From Methanobacteriota archaeon (GTDB lineage: Archaea; Thermoplasmatota; Poseidoniia; Poseidoniales; Thalassarchaeaceae), in NCBI GenBank assembly GCA_002718995.2, contig PBGL02000012.1, positions 20,679-84,678 of the forward strand: a stretch of DNA of 64,000 nt, given 5' to 3'. Below are positions 35,471-46,300 of the stretch, piece after piece. The first letter of the stretch is position 1, and each line of letters opens with the position of its first letter. A program made the position numbers and the translations under genes. The notes beneath the pieces are model-generated. The model was not told where the DNA came from, searched no databases, and saw nothing but the letters and a program-made list of their open reading frames with translations.

Positions 35471-36432
35471 GCAAATCACCAGAGTCTTCATTCGAGGATT
35501 TGGAGGATTTAGATGGTCATGAATTGCAAGAAATTTATGGGGGCCTCGAGAGGCAAATTAGATCCCTAGAGAGTCAGAAAAGAGAGCTGAGGGAAGAGAG
35601 GGGGGATTTAGTCAGTCAAGTCAAGATTCTTCGTGGTGCAGTTGGACAAATCGAGGGAGCTAATTCTGAGAGGAGGGGGTTACTGAGAGAATTCCACGAA
35701 ATCAGAAAGGCTGCCGACAAATCAAGGTCAAAGAGGGATCGGGTGAATGTCCTCATACCTCCTCCCGTCGATGTTCTCAACGAATGGTTGTCAGAAACAT
35801 ATAGGAGATTGACCACGATTGACAATGACCTTACGGCCGTACCTACCCTCCCAAGGGAGCTTGATGCTTTTCGTAGGTTCTTCGAAATTCAAGCTGCAAT
35901 TTTCATGAAGGCGGAGTCTGAAACGGCCCACTCCGATTATGTCAGCAACGTTAAGAAAATGAAGGAAATTACCTCGAAACTGGATCAGGGGAAAAAGGAG
36001 AACGAGGGGGTAACTAGCAAGGCTCAGGAGGAATCGGGGGTCGAGTCTGAGAATATTTCTAGATCTGAAATCAGAAAGACTAGCAATAGAATATCCAAAA
36101 TCGACAAGAGGCTAGAGAAAATTGATTCCGAAAGAAGGGAGCTGAGGAAGGAGCTCGGAAGGGTAAAGGCATATCGAAGAATCACGGGCGGCAGAAATAG
36201 GAAGATTCGCTTCTCGGAGATAAAGGATAAGGCAAAGACTGGAGGTAAGTTGAGCACTGTTGAACTGGATGCTTTATTGGGTTCAGGGAGTCTGTCTGAT
36301 CTTGCTTCCTCTAAATCTGAACCATCTGGGACAAAGGTGGACGAGGCCCCTACTGGTCGCCGAAGAAGGCGTCTGGGAGTCTCTAGAAGGGGTCCGAGAA
36401 AGGGAAATCTCGCCAGTAAGAGGGAAGACTAG
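35467..36432 (+). CDS. COG1340-like coiled-coil protein (C)
   Basis: The 321-residue coiled-coil protein overlaps gene B by four bases, with GAGGAGGA as Shine-Dalgarno. Helix-rich from residues 15-275. The C-terminal pattern ELDALLGSGSLSDLASSKS resembles the ends of A and D, and the tail is very basic (GRRRRRLGVSRRGPRKG). Same unexplained family as its neighbours. It is followed after 62 bp by gene D in the same orientation. Confidence 0.72.
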   Translation: MSKSPESSFEDLEDLDGHELQEIYGGLERQIRSLESQKRELREERGDLVSQVKILRGAVGQIEGANSERRGLLREFHEIRKAADKSRSKRDRVNVLIPPPVDVLNEWLSETYRRLTTIDNDLTAVPTLPRELDAFRRFFEIQAAIFMKAESETAHSDYVSNVKKMKEITSKLDQGKKENEGVTSKAQEESGVESENISRSEIRKTSNRISKIDKRLEKIDSERRELRKELGRVKAYRRITGGRNRKIRFSEIKDKAKTGGKLSTVELDALLGSGSLSDLASSKSEPSGTKVDEAPTGRRRRRLGVSRRGPRKGNLASKRED

Positions 36433-36494
36433 AGTTCATTGTCCTGCTATGCCCTTATATGGAATTTCAAACTCGCAATCAAGGAGGAAATACT

Positions 36495-37370
36495 GTGGAA
36501 TACTCAGAAGTTCGTGAGTTGTTTCGACCGGTGTGCCAATCGATTGAGTCCGATCTAGATGGGAGGAAGGAAGACAGGGACGAGTTTAACGCCAAAGTAA
36601 GAACCTACTTGGATAGCAGAAATGAAGTGAATAGGCAGGTTAAGGAATTGATTTCCGAAGTTAGGAGCCAGAAGGAAATCAGGGATTTGGCAAATTCTAA
36701 AGTAAAGGATTTGAAGATAGTAAGATCGGAGAAATCTGATGAGCTGAAAGTAATTAGAACGGAGCTCAGATCTAAGTTGGCTGAAGAAGATCATGATGAT
36801 AAGAGGGGGAGGAGGCCATCTGGTCCGCCACCGTCAAAAATTAGGTCAAAAATGGACGCATTGGAGAGGAAGTACGAAAGAGGCGGATTCACGGGAGCAA
36901 GTGAGAAGAAGTTCTTCAGGGAAATGAAGAAGCTGAAGCAGGAGCTTACTGAAGCGATTGAGAGGAATAAGTCAAGCGGTGGCCTAGGCGAATTGAAGAC
37001 CAAAGTGAGGGAAGCTGAAAGGTTACAAGAAGATGCTCATAATCGAGTAGAAAGGGCGGTAATGGAGGCGCAAGAGGCGCACGACTTGATGGTGGAATTG
37101 TCGGACGAGGTAGATAGGCTTAGGGAGCGCGCTAATTCAGCGCACTCAGGCCTTACAAAGTCGAAAAGGGAGGCTGACGCGCTTCACAATCTTTACATCG
37201 TTTCACTGAGGTGCATACACTCTATGCAGGACCTTATGAAAGCCATAGACGCAAGAGAAGGGGGAGAGGTCGATGGAGAGAGCAAGACCGAGGTTACTGA
37301 CCTGATGTCGAGACTGATGTCTGGAGATACACTTTCTACGGACGAACTGATGTCTCTTCAGAGGAACTAG
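36495..37370 (+). CDS. COG1340-like coiled-coil protein (D)
   Basis: The 291-residue protein starts at GTG 36495, chosen because AAGGAGG lies eight bases upstream; an ATG at 36459 would give 12 extra residues without a ribosome site. Shares the central segment RKYERGGFTGASEKKFFREM and the end SRLMSGDTLSTDELMSLQ, but lacks the basic tail of A-C. Unlike the others it has a Pro/Arg-rich break near residue 110. Convergent with the hypothetical gene at 37367, overlapping four bases. Confidence 0.72.
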   Translation: MEYSEVRELFRPVCQSIESDLDGRKEDRDEFNAKVRTYLDSRNEVNRQVKELISEVRSQKEIRDLANSKVKDLKIVRSEKSDELKVIRTELRSKLAEEDHDDKRGRRPSGPPPSKIRSKMDALERKYERGGFTGASEKKFFREMKKLKQELTEAIERNKSSGGLGELKTKVREAERLQEDAHNRVERAVMEAQEAHDLMVELSDEVDRLRERANSAHSGLTKSKREADALHNLYIVSLRCIHSMQDLMKAIDAREGGEVDGESKTEVTDLMSRLMSGDTLSTDELMSLQRN

Positions 37371-38308
37371 TCATCGATTGGAAAGGTCCTGCCGTTCACA
37401 CCATGCAGGATTACCCCCTCCCTCCCTTGAGTGTCGATGGCCCACCCAGGTATTCCGAGCATCCTTTTGGATACAGATAATGAGTCGGTATCCACTCTCC
37501 ACCATTCAAGCATTATGCTCCTTACTGGACCTTCATCTGCTTCACTTCCACCTTGCATCTTCTTGTCTAGGATGGATGGTAATCTGTCCAACAAGGCGCC
37601 TTCTGACAACCACTTACTAATTGGCGGTTCAACCATCCTAATCATGACATTTGCATTTTCCGATATCTCTTCACGGAGCCCTAGTGATGAAGCCCATGGA
37701 TCCTCAATTACTTCCCAACTTGAGGGTAGCCTATCTCCCTCTGGACCAGTCAGAAACCCCTCAATCTTCCAAATCCTGGCTTTGAGTAAAATCGGCGACG
37801 TTAGAGACCCTTCCCTGCCTGATTGGATTAACCATGAGTCAACATCCACGATTGCTGGGGTGATTGGAATCATCCCTTTGTCCTCTGGCAAATGTTCAGC
37901 TATGGGCTCTAAATCATCAACTTCACTGACCATAGGCCTTCCAGCAACTAATTCTCCTGAAATTACGGCATCCCCTATCCACCTGGAGAGTTTCTCGGGA
38001 GGCCATACTACTAATTCAATTCCAGATGGAACATTTTCCTGGAATCCTTCTGGTAAATCGCGTTCACATAGTATCCAATTTCTTCCAAGGGGTGCGTCGA
38101 CACACCACCTTTCGAAATCGGCACCAGAAATTGGCACCATCCCAGACTCGACGTGCCAAACGAAAACTGCTGATTCGTTTGAGATACCGATCTCGGGGAC
38201 CTTCTCTGCAATACCCAAAAATCTGAATTCGGGGATTTCAAGTACCTCTGAGGGGAGCTCCATCCTTACCCCTCTTGACGAGAGAAGGGCGCGAACCGCT
38301 TCTTCCAT
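37367..38308 (-). CDS. hypothetical soluble protein, 313 residues
   Basis: Mixed alpha/beta protein, acidic, with no signal peptide or membrane helix. It includes many Trp residues (for example near FVWHV, RWCVDA, WPPEKL and WWRVD) and no metal or nucleotide motif I recognise. It follows eL30 by 80 bp on the same strand, though whether it shares that transcript is unclear. The reading frame is clean and spans the whole interval between eL30 and the coiled-coil genes, so it is very likely real. Confidence 0.65.
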   Translation of the reverse strand: MEEAVRALLSSRGVRMELPSEVLEIPEFRFLGIAEKVPEIGISNESAVFVWHVESGMVPISGADFERWCVDAPLGRNWILCERDLPEGFQENVPSGIELVVWPPEKLSRWIGDAVISGELVAGRPMVSEVDDLEPIAEHLPEDKGMIPITPAIVDVDSWLIQSGREGSLTSPILLKARIWKIEGFLTGPEGDRLPSSWEVIEDPWASSLGLREEISENANVMIRMVEPPISKWLSEGALLDRLPSILDKKMQGGSEADEGPVRSIMLEWWRVDTDSLSVSKRMLGIPGWAIDTQGREGVILHGVNGRTFPIDD

Positions 38309-38388
38309 AATGCCTAGGGAGGGGTATTACGCTTGAATGGTATTGGCCATTAGGCCCCTCAGAACAGCGAATCTGCATACTAGTGGTG

Positions 38389-38685
38389 CTAGAGGTTCGA
38401 CTGAAGGGACAGTAATTCACTCTGCCCGGGGTCGATTACACAAAGAGCGCTTACCGGGAAAGGCTTAGCACATGCGGCCCCTAGTTGTCTATTCACCATG
38501 CCAACCCTGTGGACGATTATATTCGGATGGCTATCGGACATACTGCCGATAAATTCCTCAGGACAGTTAGCGGCCACTATGACCAGCCTAGCCTCGCCCT
38601 TGTCGCAGGCACCCATAGTCTCCCTCTGCCCGAATAGTATCTTCCCTGTATTCAGGCACTGCTTCAGATTCCTACCTAGGTCCAT
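38389..38685 (-). CDS. rpl30e: ribosomal protein eL30
   Basis: Large-subunit protein of the L7Ae/L30e fold. The 98-residue protein begins LGRNLKQCLNTGKILFG and contains GEARLVIVAANCPEE, then VGMVNRQLGAACAKPFPVSALCVIDPG; together these match archaeal L30e. Archaea usually place it directly after rpoA2, as here (18 bp), so it is part of the RNA polymerase operon. The usual next members (NusA, uS12, uS7) are missing; instead an unknown gene follows. Confidence 0.93.
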   Translation of the reverse strand: MDLGRNLKQCLNTGKILFGQRETMGACDKGEARLVIVAANCPEEFIGSMSDSHPNIIVHRVGMVNRQLGAACAKPFPVSALCVIDPGQSELLSLQSNL

Positions 38686-38703
38686 CTTGATTCCACCTCT
38701 TCC

Positions 38704-40275
38704 TTATGCCTCTTCGGGAATGTAGTACAGATCTACACTGCCGGTACCAAGTGCTATTGGTTGTCCGACAACAATGTTCTCCGTTACTCCCTTGAGTTGG
38801 TCCCTCTCTCCAATTATCCCAGCCCTCAATAGGTGAGTAACCGTGACTTCGAAGGCCGACCTAGCCAATATGCTATGCTTGGTACCGCTGACACCGTGCC
38901 TGCCGATTGCTCTTACTTCGCCCTCGCTAGTCATGACATCAGCGACCATCAGGAGATGTCTGACGTCAACATCTAGTCCGGCCCCTTCTAATGTGTCACT
39001 CATCTCGTTAATGATGGCCTGTCTGGCGGCCTCTATACCGAGGTAAGAATGGATCTCGTTGATGTTATTGGTGTATGTCCTACCACGGTCTATGCCTGCA
39101 AACTCGCTGACTTTGGCCAGGTTAGATCCGATAGTGGAGATGTAATACTCATCATTTTCACCAGCCTGCACATTCGCACGCTCGATGCCCCTGATTCCCT
39201 TCAGTTGTAGTTTCTTTATCTTGTCCTCCAACTGCAGAAGATCAGTGTATGTTGGAGGGTCCGTTGCAAGAGTTTCAAGATCGTCCTCCTTTGAAACACC
39301 GGGAATAATCTTGAGTTCCTTTGGTTTGTCGTCGGAGTCGGCCTGGATGAAAAGCCTCAGTGCTCTTTGCAACTTGTCCCTTACCTCAGCTCCGTTCATG
39401 TTTTTCAATCTCATATTTGAGTTGTTCAATTTGAGACTCAGATATCGCTGGGCGACCTCGACGTCTATGTTCGCAATATCGCTTGTAGTAGTGGCCTCCA
39501 GCCCTGCGGCAATACCTCTGACGAGCTTCTCATTGGTCCTCAGTGGCTTACCCTTGCTATTGAATTCTTCAAGGAATATTCGCATCGTAGGGGTGTTTGG
39601 AGTTTTTCGGGCGTCAACGATCTCGATGATTCTTGGCAGACCCTGTGTGACGTTGACAGTGGCCACACCTGCGTAGTGGAAGGTCCTCATCGTCATCTGT
39701 GTCCCTGGCTCTCCGATGGACTGGGCTGTTGTTATTCCGACTGCCTCATGGGGATCGGCACTCGATCTAAGCAGTGAGTTACTTGCCGATTGGACGACCT
39801 TTCTGGCCTTGGCAGGGGTAATCTTTGATTTGCCGCGCGACCTGATTCCCTCGGTTAAATCCATGATCATCCTCGGCGTGAGGACGATGTTGTCCTTCTC
39901 GCATGCAGTTTGGAGTTGCACATATATCTCATCATGAATGTCAACATCCCTCATGACCTGATCCATCTTGTCCTCGGAGTCGTAGGTCTGAAGTGGCATC
40001 ATTGACTTGCGCCTTCGGCGAGAAGCCGCTGACTTTCTGCGTACCATCGTCTTCTCGGTGGATGCTGCAGCAGCTCTAGCAGATTTCGAAGAGGATGCCA
40101 TGAGGTCATGGATTCTCTGAGCAGTACCTGAGTCGATGCCACAAATCTGGGCAATCTGGCCTGCTGTCAGAATCTTCACGTCATCCCACTTTCTGTCGTC
40201 TGCAAGCTTGTGAGCGTACTCTTCATCAATCTGAAGATCCATCAGTTTCTTCTTTGTTGCACTCTTGACGACCAT
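38704..40275 (-). CDS. rpoA2: DNA-directed RNA polymerase subunit A'' with N-terminal helical extension
   Basis: The 523-residue protein carries the C-terminal portion of the largest subunit. From about residue 100 it has the A'' core, including [20 protein letters not shown] and [19 protein letters not shown], and near the end [16 protein letters not shown]. Residues 1-60 form an extra helical (helix-hairpin-helix-like) domain, followed by an Arg-rich stretch around residue 85 ([10 protein letters not shown]). The first 27 residues closely match the start of RpoH (17 of 25 positions identical from residue 3). The start overlaps the A' stop by one base (TGATG). Usual A'' is about 380-400 residues. 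Confidence 0.97.
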   Translation of the reverse strand: MVVKSATKKKLMDLQIDEEYAHKLADDRKWDDVKILTAGQIAQICGIDSGTAQRIHDLMASSSKSARAAAASTEKTMVRRKSAASRRRRKSMMPLQTYDSEDKMDQVMRDVDIHDEIYVQLQTACEKDNIVLTPRMIMDLTEGIRSRGKSKITPAKARKVVQSASNSLLRSSADPHEAVGITTAQSIGEPGTQMTMRTFHYAGVATVNVTQGLPRIIEIVDARKTPNTPTMRIFLEEFNSKGKPLRTNEKLVRGIAAGLEATTTSDIANIDVEVAQRYLSLKLNNSNMRLKNMNGAEVRDKLQRALRLFIQADSDDKPKELKIIPGVSKEDDLETLATDPPTYTDLLQLEDKIKKLQLKGIRGIERANVQAGENDEYYISTIGSNLAKVSEFAGIDRGRTYTNNINEIHSYLGIEAARQAIINEMSDTLEGAGLDVDVRHLLMVADVMTSEGEVRAIGRHGVSGTKHSILARSAFEVTVTHLLRAGIIGERDQLKGVTENIVVGQPIALGTGSVDLYYIPEEA

Positions 40276-43200
40276 CAGTTTTCACCCCCTAGGGCATCGT
40301 CTAGAACCTTGGAAACGTCGAATGGCATGCCTCCACGGCTTCTTGCTGGGTCTACGCCATCCTCTCCGTATTCGAACTGTATGATTCTGTCAGCCGTATT
40401 TCTTACTGATCCCATTCCGTCGTTTGCAACCTTCAGATCGTCCATTGCGTTAATCAGTCTTCTCTGCATGTATCCGGACTTTGCCGTTCTGACGGCGGTA
40501 TCGACTAGCGACTCCCTTCCTGAAACGGACAGCATGAAGAATTCTGTGGGCTCTAAGCCCCTCTTGAATGAGGAGCCAACGAATCCCTTAGCTTGGGCTC
40601 CCTTCTCGTTACGCGGGAAATGTGCCAAAACTCGATCCTGGTAGCCGCGCTCTAGTCTCTTACCCCTTACCTTGGGCTGACCTATTGATCCGGCCATCAT
40701 TGCGAGGTTGTCCATAGAACCCCTAGCACCCGATGTTGCCATCATTACAGCGGCGTTATCCGATCCGAGAGAATCCTTAGCTATGTTTCCTGATTCGGTC
40801 TTGGCCTCGTCTAGGATCATCAATATGTTCTCCTCCAAGGTCTCCATCGGAGTCCTGCCAGGTCTTGACTCATATCTTCTGCCGTCCTTTCCGAACTTTG
40901 CTAATTCTTCGTTGACAGCATCGCTTCCCTTCTTGTTGATCTTGGCGATCTCTTTCTTTGCCTCTGGAGGTAGGTCTTCATCGTCTATACCGGTGGTGAA
41001 CCCCATGGATGTGCATATGGAGATAGTCATCCTAGTCATCCTATCCAAGAACTCTGCACCAGCCTCTGAACCATGAGTATGAACTACAGCGTCCAGTAGC
41101 CTGCCGTCCTCGGCACCGATTCCTCTCTTGTCTATGGTACCTGAAACGTCGCCTTTGGTCACCTTCACATTGTCGCCGATTCTACTTATGTAATCCAAAT
41201 TGAATCCTTCGGGAACAATGAGGCTGAGCACATCGCTGCCGCGATATCCAATTACACCATCTTCTTCAACTTCGGGAGGTAGTTCTCCATCCCAGTTAGT
41301 ATCGCCCAGAACCTGCATTACCAGATTCTTCGGTAGCACCCTGTCTCCATGAGTTAGGAGATATGCCCCTGAAATGTGGTCGTGAATACCTCCAATAACG
41401 CTTCCACCGTACCTTGGAGTGATTATGTGCTCTTGCACGCGCATTAGTATCTTAGCCTCGGCCCTAGCTTCCTCACTCTGAATCACGTGAAGGTTCATCT
41501 CGTCGCCATCAAAGTCCGCGTTGTAAGGCGTGCAATCGGCTAGATTGAATCTGAAAGTCTTGCCTGGCATTACCCTGACCTCATGAACCATCATCGACAT
41601 GCGGTGGAGAGACGGTTGCCTGTTGAACAGGGCCACATCTCCGTCGATCAAGTGACGTTCTACAACTACCCCAGGCCTGGGATTTCCATCCAGGTCATGA
41701 GTGCTCAGTCTGTCCTCGACATCGGTACTGTAGGTATTGCCATATTCATCTTCGATTTCTGGACTCCCACAATGAGGGCACTTGCACTCTAGGTGTTCCG
41801 GCAAGTATTCCCCTGGGTTTTCCATTTCCCACTTCCATCTGTAATGAATTGCAGCCCTTGGATCGTTATCAGGGAGTGTTAGACCCCTTTCATCCTCGGC
41901 TCTGAGGTTACGGAGAGTTGTCTCGAGGTCGACTCCCCATTCCTCCTCAAGGTCTCCTATCGAGTTTCTTCTCATCTGCCTCATCAACTCCAGGCCCGGC
42001 AAGAAGTTAGGGGCAGGTAGAACTTCATTGAGGTCAGGCCTGTAACCAGTATAAGGCTCATCTTCGCTACCCGAGTGGCACTCCGGATTCAGACACCTGA
42101 AACCGGACCATATGAATTTAGTTCGGTCAGTTATCCTGACTCTGAACTTATCTCCCCTGATGATGTAGTTTACACCGGGGTGTACATCGGGACCTCGTAG
42201 AATCATTTGCCTTAGTTGCTCCCTGTTCCTGCCGGTAACCCGTATTGGGACTGTTAGTTCCTTGGCAGTTTGAGTTGGGATACCAACCTCGTTAATTCCG
42301 AGATTGGGGTCCGGGCTGATTACCGTTCTGGCACAGAAGTTGACCCTCTTTCCAGAGAGGTTGCTTCTGAATCTGCCTTCCTTCCCCTTGAGTCTCTGTG
42401 CGAGAGTCTTCAGAGGCCTTCCTGAACGGTGCCTGGCAGGTGGAATTCCGCTCGTCTGATTATCGAAATATGTTGTGCAGTGATACTGCAGGAGTTCCCA
42501 TAGGTCCTCGACTATCAACTGAGGTGCGCCCGCATCTCGATTTTCCCTGAGACGCTGGTTAATCCTGAGGACATCGACTAGCTTGTGTGTCAGGTCATCC
42601 TCCGATCTATCTCCACTGTCCAGTGTGATTGAAGGCCTGACTGTAATCGGCGGCACTGGTAGAACTTTCATTATTGTCCACTCGGGCCTTGCTGCATCCT
42701 TGTCCATCCCAAGGAAGATAAGGTGCTCGTCTGGAATTCTCTCGAGCCACTCTCTGATGTCACGAGCATTGAGCTTGTGCTCGCCCTTGTTGTCTTTCTT
42801 CTCCTTGAAGGTCGAGGGCTTGTCCAATATGATCTTGCCCTGCTCGGCCCCACAGTGCATGCAAATAGTCCTCTTCTTACTGGAGCACTCCTTCTCTATG
42901 TCCTTGATCACGTTCTTGAATTCGGATGAACCGACTCCGTGCTTGATCATGACGTCCTTTACCTTCTCCTCGTAGTAGTCCTGCTCGGACTTTTCTGGAT
43001 CCACTGGGTGGGTATCGGGTTTGTCATGGAGGAGTATCTTGCTGCATGTGTTGCATGTCGACTTTAGGCATGTCTTGATCAGATTGGTGAAGCCGATATG
43101 CATTACTGGCAACTCCAGTGCTATGTGGCCGAAGTGGCTAGGGCACTCATCGTGCTTGTTGCCGCAGGTCTCACACCTTACGCCGGGATCAATCACGCCC

Positions 43201-43367
43201 ATCTTGGGGTCCATTAGGCCCTGCTTGTATGGGTGTCCATCGTCTTTGTATGTATCAGCGGTCTTGACCTCTACCGAGGACATCTTTCTGATCTCATTCG
43301 GGTCCATCAGTGTGAACTTAATTGCCTCTATCCTCTTCGGGATCTTCGCTGCATTTCTAGCACTCAT
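40275..43367 (-). CDS. rpoA1: DNA-directed RNA polymerase subunit A'
   Basis: The 1030-residue subunit carries the catalytic aspartate motif NADFDGDEM, the N-terminal zinc site [17 protein letters not shown], the clamp region [20 protein letters not shown] and [12 protein letters not shown]. It is longer than the typical 870-900 residues; I see an insertion in the N-terminal clamp around residues 130-185, which includes a second pair of CxxC motifs, and additional residues near the middle. It overlaps rpoB by four bases (ATGA) and is followed by rpoA2 with a one-base overlap. Confidence 0.98.
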   Translation of the reverse strand: MSARNAAKIPKRIEAIKFTLMDPNEIRKMSSVEVKTADTYKDDGHPYKQGLMDPKMGVIDPGVRCETCGNKHDECPSHFGHIALELPVMHIGFTNLIKTCLKSTCNTCSKILLHDKPDTHPVDPEKSEQDYYEEKVKDVMIKHGVGSSEFKNVIKDIEKECSSKKRTICMHCGAEQGKIILDKPSTFKEKKDNKGEHKLNARDIREWLERIPDEHLIFLGMDKDAARPEWTIMKVLPVPPITVRPSITLDSGDRSEDDLTHKLVDVLRINQRLRENRDAGAPQLIVEDLWELLQYHCTTYFDNQTSGIPPARHRSGRPLKTLAQRLKGKEGRFRSNLSGKRVNFCARTVISPDPNLGINEVGIPTQTAKELTVPIRVTGRNREQLRQMILRGPDVHPGVNYIIRGDKFRVRITDRTKFIWSGFRCLNPECHSGSEDEPYTGYRPDLNEVLPAPNFLPGLELMRQMRRNSIGDLEEEWGVDLETTLRNLRAEDERGLTLPDNDPRAAIHYRWKWEMENPGEYLPEHLECKCPHCGSPEIEDEYGNTYSTDVEDRLSTHDLDGNPRPGVVVERHLIDGDVALFNRQPSLHRMSMMVHEVRVMPGKTFRFNLADCTPYNADFDGDEMNLHVIQSEEARAEAKILMRVQEHIITPRYGGSVIGGIHDHISGAYLLTHGDRVLPKNLVMQVLGDTNWDGELPPEVEEDGVIGYRGSDVLSLIVPEGFNLDYISRIGDNVKVTKGDVSGTIDKRGIGAEDGRLLDAVVHTHGSEAGAEFLDRMTRMTISICTSMGFTTGIDDEDLPPEAKKEIAKINKKGSDAVNEELAKFGKDGRRYESRPGRTPMETLEENILMILDEAKTESGNIAKDSLGSDNAAVMMATSGARGSMDNLAMMAGSIGQPKVRGKRLERGYQDRVLAHFPRNEKGAQAKGFVGSSFKRGLEPTEFFMLSVSGRESLVDTAVRTAKSGYMQRRLINAMDDLKVANDGMGSVRNTADRIIQFEYGEDGVDPARSRGGMPFDVSKVLDDALGGEN

Positions 43368-46300
43368 CTTCGGTCCTCCAGTTCAAGTCTCATGGCGACT
43401 CCCAAGCTCTTCATTTCATCCAGAAGTAGTTTGAATGCATATGAAGTCTGCACGGAGTGTACATCGGCTCGATCACCGCAAGAAGGGCAGACTGTAGTCC
43501 GCCTCTTCCAGTCATAGTAGGCGATGTGTCCACACCTAGGGGTATTGCACACCATTAGTGGCCAGCCGTCCGATTCATCCAGGAGCCTGTCCTTGATCAC
43601 CATTGACGCTCCGTGAGAGATAAGGCAATCTCTTTCCATTTCACCGAACCTTAGGCCGCCTTGCCTGGCCCTACCCTCGGTAGGTTGCCTGGTAAGTATC
43701 TGAACCCTGCCTCTGCTTCTTGCGTGAAGTTTGCTGCTGACCAAGTGGTGGAGTCTCTGATAGTAGATGACTCCTACGAAAACCTCTGCTGGGTATTCTT
43801 CCCCTGTCTCCCCGCTGATCATCTTCTCTCTGCCTGTATGGTTGAAGCCATTTCGTAGTAGTCCTGACCTCAGTGACTCCTCCTTCTCCCCGGTGAATGC
43901 AGTACCGTCTATCCTCCTTGCCTCCATTGCTCCGACCTTGCCCCCAATCATCTCAAGAACGTGGGCAACTGTCATGCGAGAAGGTATGGCATGTGGATTT
44001 ATGATTAAGTCTGGAACTATTCCTTCAGATGTGAATGGCATATCGTTTTCCTCGACAATTCTACCAATAATCCCCTTCTGCCCGTGCCTGCTTGCGAATT
44101 TATCTCCAAGCTCGGGTATCTTATTGGTCCTCAGGGTTATTCTTACTAGTCGTCCCGAATCCAGTGATTCGGTGACGAAGACATTGTCGACCCATCCATG
44201 CTCGCCATGGCGAACCATCATGGATGACTCCCTCCTTTCCTGCGCTTGCAGGAATGCTCCATGAGCTTCCTCAAGGAATCTCGGTGGGCTTGTCTTGCCG
44301 ACTAGTACTGCAGAGTCCGAGCCCCCACTTGTGAGGTACTCCTCCGGTACGGGGAGGCCGTCTCTCTCTAGATGCGAGTAACTGTCGAAGGACTTCATGC
44401 CCTTGATCTCATCGAGGCCGGTTCCAGGGACTTCTATCCTTTCTTCCTGCCCTCCGGGGAATCTTCGATTCTCAGCATTGTATGTTCGGATGAATGTGGA
44501 TCTTCCCAAAGCTCTCTCAATGGAGGCCTTGTTCATCACCACAGCGTCCTGCATATTGTATCCGTGATGGCTCATTATTGCAACAACCAAATTCTGACCC
44601 CCGGGCCTACTGTTGAAATTGGTAGTATCCATTGCTCGGGTGCCGACGAGAGACTTCTGCGGGTAATGCATGATGTGCGCCCTTGTGTCGGGCCTTAGAC
44701 GGTAGTTTGCACTGGGAAGTCCGAGGCTTTGTTTGACCATCGCAGTACCTCCAGTAACTCTTGGTGTGGAGTTGTGCTCCGGATAAGGTACAAGCGCAGC
44801 GCAGACTCCGAGGATTAGCTGCGGATCTATTTCCACGTGAGTGTAAACCAAAACCGTGTGGCCTTTCTTCTCTTTCTTCCTTAGGACATCTGTGTCTTCT
44901 TGGTGATAATTGAGCGGGACCGAGAACCTCTCAGTTACAGTTGAGCCGTCAGGCATTTTCACGTCGACGGATAGCCTAGCCTTGGAAATCTCCTCGTCCC
45001 CCAGGTTTAGCCAAGTTACCATAGAAGGATCGATGGGGCGCTTGTTCTTTGGGGAAACTTCAGGGAGATCGAATGGTCTTGGAGCCACTAAGAGGTCTTC
45101 CTCCTCTTCAGCGTCTACCCACTCAATGACACCAGAAGAAACTAGATCAGAGAAGTTAATCTCACCGGATCTGAGTCCCTCTAGATGGAACTTGGAAAGC
45201 GTCAATGTACCGTCCTCGAGAACTAGAAGGGGGCGCATTATCCTCCCTCTGTCTGTGTTGATGAAGACATCCCTGTTCTCTGTATCGTGCCTAATACTGA
45301 CCTCGGGCCTTATCCTTCCGGAGCGACGTCGGCGCTTGAACTGGGAGACGAGCTTGTTCGGCCTCTTGTGGAGTCCGAAGATATCTCCATTGACGTGTAT
45401 CCTAGAACCGTCTGCCCAGCCCTCTGGACTAGGGTCGACGCCTGCCTCGACCAAGAGTTCCTTGACATCCCCCTCGGCTACCTCCTCTGATACGTCAATC
45501 ATCTGGGCGGCATTCTTTACGAGGCCGCAATTCTGCCCCTCTGGAGTTTCGTTGGGACAGAGTCTGCCCCAGTGAGTTGGGTGGAGGTCCCTTGCCTCGA
45601 AGTGAGGTTGGCTTCTGACGAGTGGGCTTGTGACTCTGCGCATGTGGGAAAGAGATGCAAGATATGTTGTCCTGTCTAGAAGCTGACTGACTCCGGACCT
45701 TCCTCCGACCCAGTTACCCGTGGCAAGGGCGTGCATGATCTTGGAAGTCAGGACGTCGGGCCTTAGGCAGGAATTTATCTTGAGCTCTCTCTTCCTATTG
45801 TGGTGCCTTTCGAGTTGATATTTGAGATCTCTCGCTAGACCCTGGACACCCACTCTGAAGAGGTCTTCCATCAGGTCTCCTGCTAGACGGACCCTCTTGT
45901 TGGCGTAGTGATCCTTATCGTTGGGGTCCCTGTTAGTGATTGCCATCTCAAGAACCTGACGGACTATTCTGCCAAGGAATATCGCCTTCTTGGTCCTAAC
46001 TTCATCATCGGAACCAAGGTGAGGGAGTAGTTCCTTATCGAGGAGGTTCTGGATACGGGACTCCCTGTATTCCTTCTGTTGTCCTGCTGCGAATTTCTTC
46101 TCCAACCAAGCCATTGCTTCCTCGGTGTTATCAACGCCGTATTCGGGATTGTCCTTGACGTCATTCAAGTTGGCGACGGTGTACTTCATCGCCTCTACTG
46201 GCCCGGCTATTGCAGAGAAAATATCCCTGTCATTCTCCATGCCCAGAGCTCTCATTAGTAGTACCACAGGTATTGCGGTCGTACCAGCGCTTGGAATTTT

